Shown here: piece after piece, positions 32,951-41,200 of the stretch | How the letters are laid out: each line of letters opens with the position of its first letter | Numbering within the stretch: position 1 is the first letter of the stretch | NCBI GenBank assembly: GCA_036504445.1 | Contig: DASXVE010000025.1 | Coordinates: forward strand, 248,001-312,000 | Source: Candidatus Aquicultor sp. | GTDB lineage: Bacteria; Actinomycetota; Aquicultoria; Aquicultorales; Aquicultoraceae | DNA length: 64,000 bases | Direction of reading: 5' to 3' | The notes under the pieces: model-generated | What the model saw: the letters and a program-made list of their open reading frames with translations, nothing else | What the model was told of the DNA's origin: nothing | Databases searched by the model: none | Program-made: the position numbers and the translations under genes

Positions 32951-34201
32951 ATGGTAGCTTTTCGCACGCTTTATAAAACAAGGGTTTTAATAGTTTCCAC
33001 ACTTACGCTTCTACTTCTCGCGCCTACAGCGTTCGCCTCACAACTGGATAACCAGCGGGCGAAGCTAGAGAGCTTAAACGCTCAAATAAAAGCGACCGAA
33101 GCGAAGCAAAATAATGCCGCAAAACGGCAAGCGCACGTTCTCCGGCAAATCCAAACAAGCAACCAGAAAATGGTCAACGTACAAAGACAGCTCAACACCC
33201 TGCAGACGCAGCTCAACACGATGATCGCGAAAAAACATGACATTGACGCAGAACTAAAAGCTACGCAAGAGAAGCTGGACCAAACAGAAGCAGAACTCGC
33301 CGATGCGCAGGCGCGGCTTGTATTAAAACGGCAGGTATACAATAAGCGGCTGATCAATGCCTATAAAACCAAGAACCTTAGTATTGTTTCGGTAATTCTA
33401 GGGTCACAGAACTTCAGCGACCTTATGGATCGCATGACGTTTGTCGGCTTGATCGCCCAGTCGGATAGCAGGAACGTCTTTACTATAAAGCAGCTCACCG
33501 CAAAAATCTCTGGCGAGATCGCCCAGGTGACCGCTACAAAGAATGCGGTGAACAAGCAGCGCGGATTACTCCTTGCCGAGGAACAACGCATCAGCGGTAA
33601 AAAATCCCGCATAATTGTGGCACAGAAACAGCTCGTCGTCGAGACACGTAATCAGCAAAAACTGTACGCTCAGATTCAAAAAGAGAAAAAACTGCTAGCG
33701 CAGGCCGCTAGCAGCCTTAAAGCCAGCTCAAGCGTAGTCGCCGGTCAAATCGGCACTCTTGAGAACCAGTTGGCTACCGGTAGCATAAGCAGAGGCGGTA
33801 TGGCTAAGGCCGCCAATCTGGCTGACTTAACGGCGATAGCTACGCAAGCCGCGAACAAATACGGCATCCCAACCAAATTGTTCTTTGCGCTCATCAGGCA
33901 AGAATCAGGTTGGAACTACAGGGCGGCATCGTCAGCGAGTGCGGTAGGTCTTACCCAGATAATGCCGTTCAACGTCACAGCAATGGGCTATAATCTGGAG
34001 AGCTTTAAGAATTCACCCAGCGACCAACTCGAGGCGGGCGCATACTACTTAAGCATGCAGTATAAAACGTTCAATAGGTGGGATTATGCTCTCGCGGCTT
34101 ATAACGCAGGCGCCGGCGCGGTTATGATGTACGGAGGAATACCGCCGTACTCCGAGACGAGAAACTACGTGCGAAATATTATGAGCATGGCCGGGATGTA
34201 A
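32951..34201 (+). CDS. Secreted lytic transglycosylase with coiled-coil domain
   Basis: A 416-residue exported peptidoglycan hydrolase. A signal peptide (LIVSTLTLLLLAPTAFA, cleavage near residue 29) is followed by a long coiled coil (about 30-265), as in PcsB/EnvC-like cell-division hydrolase regulators. The C-terminal SLT domain (about 290-416) has FFALIRQESGWN with catalytic Glu, ASAVGLTQIMPF, and AAYNAGAGAVM. The fusion of a division-type coiled coil with an SLT domain suggests controlled cleavage at the septum. The promoter is directly upstream and the mRNA nearly leaderless. Confidence 0.9.
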   Translation: MVAFRTLYKTRVLIVSTLTLLLLAPTAFASQLDNQRAKLESLNAQIKATEAKQNNAAKRQAHVLRQIQTSNQKMVNVQRQLNTLQTQLNTMIAKKHDIDAELKATQEKLDQTEAELADAQARLVLKRQVYNKRLINAYKTKNLSIVSVILGSQNFSDLMDRMTFVGLIAQSDSRNVFTIKQLTAKISGEIAQVTATKNAVNKQRGLLLAEEQRISGKKSRIIVAQKQLVVETRNQQKLYAQIQKEKKLLAQAASSLKASSSVVAGQIGTLENQLATGSISRGGMAKAANLADLTAIATQAANKYGIPTKLFFALIRQESGWNYRAASSASAVGLTQIMPFNVTAMGYNLESFKNSPSDQLEAGAYYLSMQYKTFNRWDYALAAYNAGAGAVMMYGGIPPYSETRNYVRNIMSMAGM

Positions 34202-34217
34202 AGGTAAACAGTCGGCC

Positions 34218-35552
34218 TTACACCTTCAGGCTCTCCGCAAGCTTATCTAATTCATTAGACATGCTTGCCAGGGACTGTACCTGAGCCGCAATTTCTTGGA
34301 TCGACGCGGATTGCTCTTGCGTCGAGCTTGAGACCTCTTGAGCTGAAGCTGCGGACCCTTCCGAAGATGATGCGATTACATCTATTGCACTTACAACATG
34401 GTTTGTAGCAGCAGCCACTTCTTCTGTCGTAGCCGAGTTCTCCTCGCTAATCGCGGTGATCTGGTCAATGGCTTTGGCTACTTTGCCTGATGCTGCCGCC
34501 ATCTGGTCGCAATTGGTTGATACGGTACTGATTTGGGTAACGATTTGTTTGATTGAGCTCGATATCTCTTCAATAGCAGAACCAGCATGCGCCGCGAGCT
34601 GGCTTCCTTCCTCAACTTCTTGCGTACCGTGCTCCATCGCTTTAACAGCATCCATCGTTTCATCTTGTATGCTTTTGATAAGCCCTGCGATTTCACCGGT
34701 TGCTTTGATGCTTCTCTCAGCAAGTTTGCGTACCTCATCGGCAACAACTGAGAACCCTTTGCCATGCTCGCCGGCTCGTGCCGCTTCTATTGCCGCGTTT
34801 AGTGCTAAAAGATTTGTTTGTTCGGCAATGTCATCAATAACTTCTATGATGTCGCCGATTTGCTTGCTCTTCTGCCCCAGTAACTGTATCTTGTTTGCGC
34901 TGTTCAATACGGTTTCCTTTATCCGATGCATACCCGATACAGTCTCCCCGACAGTACTCGTGCCTTTATCCGCAACAGACGATGCTGAGTCAACAACATC
35001 CGCAACAACACGTGCGCTGTCAGACACCTTATTTATTGAGTCCGCCAGCTGTTCCATCCCAGCCGCCATTTCATTTACTTCCGTGACCTGTGCTTGAGCG
35101 CCTTGGGCGATTTGCGAAACTGCACTTGCAACTTGCTCGACAAGACCAACGGCTTCTCCGGCATTCCTGCTCTGCTCCATGGCCCCCGTTGCGACTTGAC
35201 CTATTGCAGACATGATCTGTTCGGTGTGCTGGTTCATAGTTTTGGTATTATTTGATAACCCTTGGCTTGAGTCCAAGAGACTCCGAGACGAATCCACCAA
35301 TCTCAGGCATATATCATGAATCGGCTTAATGATAATGCGCCTGGTAAATATGTTAACCATCAAAGCGTAAACGAGCGAACATAATAATAATTCAATAATG
35401 TAATTAATGCCATTGTCTAGTGTTCGGATGTTTTGGATCACAGCGATGCTAATTATGGCAGGCGGAACGAGCATAAGGACTATTGCAACGGTAATCAGAT
35501 CCGCGAGTTTCCTATCGTGTAACCAGTTAATGTAAGCTTTAATCAACTTCAT
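34218..35552 (-). CDS. Methyl-accepting chemotaxis protein without ectodomain
   Basis: A 444-residue inner-membrane chemoreceptor. Two transmembrane helices (about 17-40 and 50-70) are separated by only about 11 residues, so there is no periplasmic sensor. Residues 75-130 form a HAMP-like linker. The MCP signalling domain has the highly conserved hairpin tip [20 protein letters not shown] and [19 protein letters not shown]-terminal CheR/CheB pentapeptide is not present. Ligand sensing must be via the membrane or other proteins. It could serve the pilus or flagellar system; no che operon is local. ATG 35552 follows GGGATGAG. Confidence 0.9.
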   Translation of the reverse strand: MKLIKAYINWLHDRKLADLITVAIVLMLVPPAIISIAVIQNIRTLDNGINYIIELLLCSLVYALMVNIFTRRIIIKPIHDICLRLVDSSRSLLDSSQGLSNNTKTMNQHTEQIMSAIGQVATGAMEQSRNAGEAVGLVEQVASAVSQIAQGAQAQVTEVNEMAAGMEQLADSINKVSDSARVVADVVDSASSVADKGTSTVGETVSGMHRIKETVLNSANKIQLLGQKSKQIGDIIEVIDDIAEQTNLLALNAAIEAARAGEHGKGFSVVADEVRKLAERSIKATGEIAGLIKSIQDETMDAVKAMEHGTQEVEEGSQLAAHAGSAIEEISSSIKQIVTQISTVSTNCDQMAAASGKVAKAIDQITAISEENSATTEEVAAATNHVVSAIDVIASSSEGSAASAQEVSSSTQEQSASIQEIAAQVQSLASMSNELDKLAESLKV

Positions 35553-35710
35553 CTCATCCCCTATACAAATTCAGTTAATATATGTATATGTAACCATCGA
35601 CAAATTATTCTAATACTTAATATTTAATACTTAACTTATGTAGTAATTGGCAGCATTTGCTCGGCCGTGTCCTTAAGTTCACCCGCCAGAAAGGCTATCC
35701 AAACCTGTCC

Positions 35711-35978
35711 CTAGGCAATTTGCGCTTGTCTAATAAGAAATGCTGAAGCAAAACCATACTCTTTAAGTAGCTGCACGTATCGCTCTGAAGCATACTGCAC
35801 GCCTCTGTCCGAGTGATGCACAAGACCAGCTGCGGGTCTTCTCGCTGTTATGGCCATGATAAGCGCCGCCACACAGAGTTCTGTGTCGATTCTTTGACTT
35901 ATGCCAGCCGACGACTTTTCGTGAGAAGGCATCTAGGATGACAGATATATATACGGATTCTTTGAGTAGGCATATATA
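35711..35978 (-). mobile_element. IS3-family transposase remnant (rve domain piece, frameshifted)
   Basis: Broken transposase. One minus-strand frame from 35978 reads YICLLKESVYISVILDAFS and RKVVGW; after a frameshift, the frame beginning at 35932 continues IDTELCVAALIMAITARRPA, then GLVHHSDRGVQYASERYVQL. These are the DDE/rve domain of IS3 transposases, with two Asp regions. The Glu part and both ends of the element are missing, and I see no terminal inverted repeats or target duplication. It is a fossil, not a mobile unit. Confidence 0.8.
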
Positions 35979-36203
35979 AGTGATTTCTCAACTACCTTCA
36001 ACCAATCCCTTAACCTGATCTTATTATGTTACTGTGCTACGGCTATACCATAAATGCCTCCTTTTGTAAGTGATCGCACACACTATCACTTTTACATACT
36101 TGTTATAAATACCGTTTATTAAATTTACTAATATGTTATATTTAATACAAGCGCTTATTGCTAATATTATTATAGCTGTATCCATAACAAGCTCTATAAA
36201 TAA

Positions 36204-36230
36204 AAATAATGGCTCGTAGAGCCCTTATTT
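36204..36230. terminator. Bidirectional terminator-like hairpin
   Basis: Near-perfect hairpin: ggctc-gta-gagcc (36211-36223) flanked by aaataat and cttattt, giving A/T-rich outer pairing and T runs on both strands. It sits at the left border of the CaCA remnant. Confidence 0.65.
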
Positions 36231-36240
36231 GCCATATTGC

Positions 36241-36543
36241 TCCTCGGATTGGGCAATTTTCGAATTTTTGGAAATGCTAAGCCTAATCATCGGTCTTACC
36301 GTTGTAGCTATCGGCACATCGTAGTTTGAATTTATTATTAATATTTTCTCTGTCGTTCGCGGCTCTACTGAAATCGCTTTTGGCAACGTAGTAGGTAACT
36401 ATTGCAAATACATTGTTCATCTTAGGTATGGTCACACTCGTCCGGCCACCTAAAATAGTGCAAGCAAATGTTTGCAGAGGGATTCCTTTAGCTTGCTTAC
36501 AACTATAGTTTTGGCGACGTTGGTTAATATGCCACCGGATTAG
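36241..36543 (+). pseudogene. Broken CaCA-type Na+/Ca2+ antiporter gene
   Basis: Residual pieces of a calcium/cation antiporter on the plus strand. Frame one reads AIFEFLEMLSLIIGLTVVAI and GTS, then a TAG; it continues FSVVRGSTEIAFGNVVG, the conserved GNVVGSN-type site of the family. A +1 shift gives ANTLFILGMVTLVRPPKIVQ, and a further shift gives TIVLATLVNMPPD before TAG 36541. At least one nonsense codon and two frameshifts occur within 300 bp, and the rest of the roughly 320-residue protein is absent. Unmistakable remnant, overlapping the stop of the ABC permease. Confidence 0.82.
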
Positions 36544-37340
36544 GTGCTTAGATCTCTTCTGTTGTACGAGAGATACACAGCCAGCAGCATTACGGCAACA
36601 ATACCTACTGATAGCGCGATATAAATCGGGTCTAACGAGGTGTCTCGTATTATATTCCTGGCGACAAAGTATTGGAATGGCGTCAAATACTTGAGGCCTG
36701 GCAGTTTACTGTAGATATCCAGCCATACCGAGAGAAAGAACGTAACCAGCAAGAAGCCGGTTGCTATCGGGGCTGCGCGCTTAGGTTTCTTAGATATTGC
36801 GGCGGCAGCCATTCCTATAGATGCAAATATTAGTTGCACGAAGAGCAGTCCGACCATAAGAAGAACGATATCGGTATTGGCAGATGCCCCCTTATTGAAT
36901 GCAGCCACAATGGCTATCGACGAGACGAGCGCTACCAGATTAAGTACGACAATATTGAAGACCGACGCAAGGAGCTTTTGTGTTATGACCTGCGTTCGCG
37001 AAACCGGTTTCGCGAACAAAAACTCGGCGGTTTTATCCTGCTCTTCTTTTGAGATGATTTCCGCTCCCAGCAAAGACGCATGAATCGATGCCATTACTAT
37101 GATGTATAGGAACAAAACCGAGTAGAAGCCGATAGCTGTCGACAAGTCGACGCCTCCACCCACACCCAGCAACGCCTGGAGTGCTTTCGGCAGATGCTTG
37201 AACAACTCATTGGCGGACGTGCCGGACGCGGAATAAGCCGAGTATTTGCTCATGCCCGAAAGGACTAAGAAGAACATTCCGACCGACCACGCGATCAATG
37301 ACTTTCTGTGTGCCCTTAGTTCTCTAAAAAAGATATTCAT
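36540..37340 (-). CDS. ABC-2 type exporter permease (second)
   Basis: A 266-residue inner-membrane permease with six predicted spans. The N-terminus FFRELRAHRKSLIAWSVGMF is the usual amphipathic lead of ABC-2 proteins; EIISKEEQDKTAEFLFAKPV and SRTQVITQKLLASV form the conserved cytoplasmic loop. It is a paralogue of the next gene upstream, with the same KxxE/EKTAEFLxAKPV loop. Twenty bases separate the two. With the ATPase at 38169 they form a heterodimeric or two-permease exporter, likely for antibiotic, lipid or small peptide efflux; substrate unknown. Confidence 0.87.
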   Translation of the reverse strand: MNIFFRELRAHRKSLIAWSVGMFFLVLSGMSKYSAYSASGTSANELFKHLPKALQALLGVGGGVDLSTAIGFYSVLFLYIIVMASIHASLLGAEIISKEEQDKTAEFLFAKPVSRTQVITQKLLASVFNIVVLNLVALVSSIAIVAAFNKGASANTDIVLLMVGLLFVQLIFASIGMAAAAISKKPKRAAPIATGFLLVTFFLSVWLDIYSKLPGLKYLTPFQYFVARNIIRDTSLDPIYIALSVGIVAVMLLAVYLSYNRRDLST

Positions 37341-37360
37341 AAACGTCTCCCGTGATCCCG

Positions 37361-38158
37361 CTATGTCGAGCGGATATCTCGATTCTGATAAACATAATAG
37401 CTGGTTACGACTGCCGCTATAACAAGAACCGCTTCCAGTAAAACGAACCCAATTTCGTAAGAACCGTGCTTTGCTATGTAAAGAAGGTCATAATACTTAA
37501 AGGGCGTAAAATATCGTATCGTGGTGCTGCCGATTATCGAATCGAGCGTACCGAGAATATAGAACGCGAAAACCGTCGACAAAGACACCGATAACACCGA
37601 CCTTATCTTTGGAGCAGCCACCGACACTAGAAATCCTAATCCTAAAAAGAATATTTGAACAAACAGGAGCGTTAATGACAATAGTAGAAATGTGTTAAAA
37701 GCGATTGTCTGGCCGACGAGCGCGTTCAAAAGTATCGGAATCGAACCCATGAACACGGCGTTTGTGATGAGCAGAATCGTTAGCCCTGCCAAAAGCTTTG
37801 CGGTTAAGACTTGCGACCTTCGAACAGGTTTCGCTAAAAGAAACTCGGCTGTCTTCTCGCGCTCTTCTTTAGATACGATGGATGTTCCGATAATCATCGC
37901 TTGTATCGAACCCGCCAGTATCACATAGCTCAATATCATCGAGTAGAACCCGGTTATCGATAAGTCGGCCAGCGTTATCCCGAAGGCTTTTTTAACAACA
38001 TCCGGAAGACTCGCAAGGAGTTTTTGTAGAGCCGCGATATCTTTTGTGAATGACGTATATATCGATAAAAATAACACAGCAACCGCTATTAGCGAGATAG
38101 TCCAGATTATTGTCGATTTTCGGTATTGCTTTAATTCATGCAAGAACATGTTTCTCAT
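37361..38158 (-). CDS. ABC-2 type exporter permease (first)
   Basis: A 265-residue permease. ATG 38158 (MRNMFLHELKQYRKSTIIW) follows AAGGACTGCGAC ten bases after the ATPase stop, and is preferred to the frame reaching back to 38245 inside the ATPase gene. Six spans are predicted, with the conserved loop SIVSKEEREKTAEFLLAKPV and RRSQVLTAKLL between the second and third. It is a paralogue of the second permease, so the exporter likely has two different membrane subunits. Substrate is not evident. Confidence 0.88.
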   Translation of the reverse strand: MRNMFLHELKQYRKSTIIWTISLIAVAVLFLSIYTSFTKDIAALQKLLASLPDVVKKAFGITLADLSITGFYSMILSYVILAGSIQAMIIGTSIVSKEEREKTAEFLLAKPVRRSQVLTAKLLAGLTILLITNAVFMGSIPILLNALVGQTIAFNTFLLLSLTLLFVQIFFLGLGFLVSVAAPKIRSVLSVSLSTVFAFYILGTLDSIIGSTTIRYFTPFKYYDLLYIAKHGSYEIGFVLLEAVLVIAAVVTSYYVYQNRDIRST

Positions 38159-38168
38159 GTCGCAGTCC

Positions 38169-39044
38169 TTATTCGTAATAGTGCATAAAGATCTCTTCAA
38201 GATCCGGCTCTTCGACCCACAGCGTCTGAAGATCCAATGCAGCAATCAGCTTTGTCATGGAGTTGATGTCGCCTTTGAACACGAAGCTTGCTGAATTGTT
38301 CTCTACTTTTAATCCGGTTACCCCGGCAACATCAAAGTAACTCTTCTCGATCGGGGCTTTCGCCTCAATCTTGAATCTGCTGTAACTGCTCTTGGCCAAA
38401 TCGCTCATTTTCTCTACGTTGACGATTCTGCCTTCTTTGATGATAGCCACTTTGTCGCACAATCTCTGGACTTCGCTTAGCACGTGAGACGAGAGCAGTA
38501 TCGTGGCCCCTCTTTCATTCTCCGCTTTTAGTAGATTGAAGAACTTCTGCTGCATCAAAGGGTCGAGACCGCCGGTCGGCTCATCCAGGATTATCAGTTT
38601 CGGCTCATGAAGCAATCCCTGAACAATCCCCACCTTTTTCTTGTTGCCGTAGGAAAGGTCATCGATTCTCTTACTTGTGTCCAGGTCCATGATCTCGGCC
38701 AATTCCTGTATCCTCTTTTTAGAGTCTTTCTTATAGAAGCTTGCGCTATAATTCAGCAAGTCTTTTACCTTCATGTTGTCGTAGTAAAAAACCTCGGATG
38801 GCAGATATCCGATATCTTCCTTGATTTCAGCGCCATATTCGATTACGTCTTTTCCAAATATCGTGGCGCTTCCACTGGTCGGGTAAATCAACGAAAGGAG
38901 ACAGCGAATCGTGGTCGATTTCCCCGCGCCATTCGGCCCGATAAAACCATAGAGCTCCCCTTCTTCGACAACGAGGTCCACATCGATGATGCCTCTCGAC
39001 TCACCATAGTATTTAGTTAATTTTTTTGTCTCGATTACTTTCAT
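38169..39044 (-). CDS. ABC exporter ATPase
   Basis: A 291-residue ATP-binding subunit energising the two permeases. Walker A GPNGAGKSTTIRCLLSL, Q-loop-like region IGYLPSEV, signature DDLSYGNKKKVGIVQ (LSYGN replacing the usual LSGGQ), Walker B LIILDEPTGGLDP, and the H-loop LLSSHVLSEV are all present. The C-terminal 75 residues carry a regulatory extension typical of BcrA/CcmA-type efflux ATPases. ATG 39044 follows AGGAGG. Bacitracin- or lantibiotic-resistance-type efflux is a common role but unproven here. Confidence 0.9.
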   Translation of the reverse strand: MKVIETKKLTKYYGESRGIIDVDLVVEEGELYGFIGPNGAGKSTTIRCLLSLIYPTSGSATIFGKDVIEYGAEIKEDIGYLPSEVFYYDNMKVKDLLNYSASFYKKDSKKRIQELAEIMDLDTSKRIDDLSYGNKKKVGIVQGLLHEPKLIILDEPTGGLDPLMQQKFFNLLKAENERGATILLSSHVLSEVQRLCDKVAIIKEGRIVNVEKMSDLAKSSYSRFKIEAKAPIEKSYFDVAGVTGLKVENNSASFVFKGDINSMTKLIAALDLQTLWVEEPDLEEIFMHYYE

Positions 39045-39197
39045 CGAACCTCCTATTCGCAGCTTCCAGCCTACTCATAATGTTGGTCTAAAGCGTTTTC
39101 CAACCCACGAGTCTTGAAGCTCATTTCATTATTGATACTGATTTGTGTTTTTTGCAAGAGTCATGTTGTTTGAACGGGTAGCGGTTATAGCAAATCA

Positions 39198-39227
39198 ATA
39201 TACCCCTTCTTGCTGGAAGGGGTATAT
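39198..39227. repeat. Inverted repeat, 12-bp arms
   Basis: atatacccctt-type arms: 39198-39209 pairs perfectly with 39216-39227 across a 6-base loop. No clear T run follows on either strand, so it may be a terminator without a tail, or an operator. It lies downstream of the tRNA terminator on the minus strand and upstream of the ABC operon. Confidence 0.5.
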
Positions 39228-39259
39228 AAAAAGCGTTTAATGATAGTATCGGTGGTTCT

Positions 39260-39294
39260 ATAAAACAAGAAAATGGCTCTACGGAGCCATTTTC
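39260..39294 (-). terminator. Terminator of the tRNA-Pro gene
   Basis: An 11-bp perfect stem, gaaaatggctc (39269-39279) with gagccattttc (39284-39294), loop of 4. On the minus strand it is followed by TTGTTTTAT. It lies 17 bases past the tRNA 3' end. Confidence 0.88.
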
Positions 39295-39311
39295 CAAGTT
39301 TGAGGTCTTTG

Positions 39312-39386
39312 TCGGGATGAGAGGATTCGAACCTCCGACCTCGTCGTCCCGAACGACGCGCGCTAACCAAGCTGCGCTACATCCCG
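39312..39386 (-). tRNA. tRNA-Pro (anticodon CGG)
   Basis: 75-base cloverleaf on the minus strand. The acceptor stem CGGGATG pairs with CATCCCG, with discriminator A at 39312. The anticodon arm CGTCG-TTCGGGA-CGACG gives anticodon CGG, and the T arm has GGTTCGAATCC. CCA is not encoded. A D arm with GCGCAGCTTGGTTAGCGC is present. Reads CCG proline codons. Confidence 0.95.
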
Positions 39387-39493
39387 AGTGCGAATTATAT
39401 TATAGCACTTTTTATGAGAAATGCTAGTTTATTGACCTGCATAAAAGTCCAATATTGAAAAACTATGTGGTAATAAAAATGCAACGAAATGAT

Positions 39494-39530
39494 GTAACAG
39501 CAACCGCCCTACCTAGGCGGTTGCTGTTAC
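39494..39530 (-). terminator. Terminator of the M50 protease gene
   Basis: A 15-bp perfect stem, 39494-39508 with 39516-39530, loop of 7 (ctaccta). It directly follows the stop of the M50 gene at 39558. The tail on the minus strand (ATCATTTCG) is weak in T, but the stem is very stable. Confidence 0.75.
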
Positions 39531-39557
39531 ATATCGTGAACCATGCGAATGATAATC

Positions 39558-40718
39558 CTATGCTGCTGTCTTTTGATCGTTTCTACTCTCGTCTTCTTCA
39601 GCTTGCTTGCGAAGCTTGTTTACGATCGTCCGGCGCACGTCAAGGCGGCTTAAGATGCCGAGTAAGTGGCCGCCCTGCATAACGAGCAGGCGCCGGTCAT
39701 CCTTGGCGTCGAGCTTTGATAATGCTTCGGACAGCTCCATATCCGGCGTGGCGACGATATCGGTCGAAATTGGAATCATAACGTCGCGCACCAGTTTTCT
39801 GCCCCAACTTCTGGGCGGCAAACCCTTGATATTGCTTATTGTAATAATGCCCTTGACCGAATTATTCTCGACAACCGGGTATGCAACCCAGTTGTGCTGC
39901 ATAAAGTGCTCTTTGACCATCGACTCGATGTTGATATCGGGGGCGACCGTTTCCGGGTTTTGCGTCATTGCGTGGGCGACTTTGAGCCCCTCCATCGCTT
40001 CTTCGATAATAACCTGTTGGTAGCCGGTTTCGGCAGCGCGCAGCAAGTACCATCCGATCAGTAGGAACCACGTCAAGTTGTAGTTAAGCGTCGCAATACC
40101 GAACACACCAACCAAGATCATCAAGTACGATAATCCCTTACCGAAGTTCGAGGCAATGCTGGTTGCCCGCTTCAGGTTCCCTGTAAAGTGCCAGATAGCC
40201 GAGCGCAGCACACGCCCGCCATCGAGCGGGAAGCCCGGCAGCAGATTGAATACGCCGAGCAGTAAGTTGATGTAACCGAGCCAAAACGTCGGCACCAAAA
40301 ACATGACTGCAAGGTGCATCTGCCTGCCAATAAAGAACAATCCCATAAATATGCCACCTAAGATTATGCTGGTCAATGGGCCTGCGAGTGCCATCTTAAA
40401 TTCTACGCCCGCCGAATGCGGCTCGTCGCTGAGCTGCGAGACGCCGCCAAAGATCATGAGCCGAATTCCTTCGATCTTCATCCCATAGCGCTTTGCCACC
40501 AGAGAGTGCATGATCTCGTGCAGCAGCACCGATGCAAAAAACAGCACCGAGGTGATAAGCCCCAGTATAACGTAGGTCGTCGAATTCAAATCCGGTGCAA
40601 GCTGTGGGAACAACGCGAATGCGAGCCCGAATGTAATGAGCGCAAATATTACGAACCAGCTATAATCCAAGCTGATATCTATACCAAGAATCTTTCCTAT
40701 CCGTATCCCGCTTTCCAT
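39558..40718 (-). CDS. Site-2-type intramembrane metalloprotease (M50) with CBS pair
   Basis: A 386-residue membrane zinc protease that cuts substrates within the bilayer. The zinc motif HEIMH is in SVLLHEIMHSLVAKRYG (about residue 67), and the third ligand Asp is in LLPGFPLDGGRVLRSA. Six or so membrane spans are followed by two CBS domains (about 245-365; VAHAMTQNPETVAPDINIES and VRDVMIPISTDIVATPDMEL), which may bind adenosine nucleotides and regulate activity. This architecture is the SpoIVFB/M50B class 3 type. Substrates could be anti-sigma factors or other membrane proteins. ATG 40718 follows GGAGGGTTCAAA. Confidence 0.93.
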   Translation of the reverse strand: MESGIRIGKILGIDISLDYSWFVIFALITFGLAFALFPQLAPDLNSTTYVILGLITSVLFFASVLLHEIMHSLVAKRYGMKIEGIRLMIFGGVSQLSDEPHSAGVEFKMALAGPLTSIILGGIFMGLFFIGRQMHLAVMFLVPTFWLGYINLLLGVFNLLPGFPLDGGRVLRSAIWHFTGNLKRATSIASNFGKGLSYLMILVGVFGIATLNYNLTWFLLIGWYLLRAAETGYQQVIIEEAMEGLKVAHAMTQNPETVAPDINIESMVKEHFMQHNWVAYPVVENNSVKGIITISNIKGLPPRSWGRKLVRDVMIPISTDIVATPDMELSEALSKLDAKDDRRLLVMQGGHLLGILSRLDVRRTIVNKLRKQAEEDESRNDQKTAA

Positions 40719-40842
40719 TTTGAACCCTCCAATCTGTAGGAATTCAAATCTAGTTTACCCACGGTCCTGGATGTGAAACGCAAAGAACGGCTTATGGTAC
40801 ATTTGAGAAACCGGTATACAGTTGTGCGTGCAGCTTAATCAG

Positions 40843-40871
40843 TTGACATGGCGCCTTACGCAGCATAAACT
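40843..40871 (+). promoter_or_regulatory. Sigma-70-type promoter of the ferredoxin gene
   Basis: ttgaca at 40843-40848 and taaact at 40866-40871 with an exact 17-base spacer. The transcript would begin near 40878, leaving a leader of about 128 bases before the ferredoxin ATG. The leader region was not seen to contain a known riboswitch. Confidence 0.8.
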
Positions 40872-41005
40872 GTTTTAGTCTGGTACTACATGAAGCGCAA
40901 TATGAGCAAAGGTCACGGTTTATTAGGCATATCAAGCGGCTTGAGCTTCATGTAAAGTTTCAAAATATTTGAAGGAAATTCGACCTTGATTGCGGAGGAA
41001 ATTGA

Positions 41006-41200
41006 ATGAGACACCCTGTTGTAGACCGTGAAGAGTGCATCGGCTGCGGCCAATGCGAACAGATTTGCCCGGAAGCATTTGAACTCGGCGAGGATGGGCT
41101 CGCACAAGTCATTAATAAAGAGCCGGGCGCGGAACTTGAAGCGCGTATCGACGAAGCAATTGAAGATTGCCCGACCGCGGCGATTAGCTGGGAAGACTAA
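41006..41200 (+). CDS. Single-cluster [4Fe-4S] ferredoxin
   Basis: A 64-residue electron carrier. C-x2-C-x2-C followed by CP is in CIGCGQCEQICPEAFEL (Cys 11, 14, 17 and 21), and a further Cys-Pro is in EDCPTAAISWED near the C-terminus. The one-cluster type (3Fe-4S or 4Fe-4S) like Desulfovibrio FdI or Thermotoga ferredoxin fits. It has an acidic middle, as expected for partner docking. Start ATG 41006 follows GGAGGAAATTGA. Its stop codon overlaps that of the convergent pilT by three bases. The electron partner is not visible. Confidence 0.92.
   Translation: MRHPVVDREECIGCGQCEQICPEAFELGEDGLAQVINKEPGAELEARIDEAIEDCPTAAISWED

Noticed and set aside
36541-39044. ABC-2 exporter considered as an immunity part of a bacteriocin locus
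   Set aside because: No precursor peptide, modification enzyme or regulator genes are adjacent.
39198-39227. Considered as a tRNA-linked attachment site
   Set aside because: It is a simple inverted repeat, no tRNA 3' end duplication or integrase is present.
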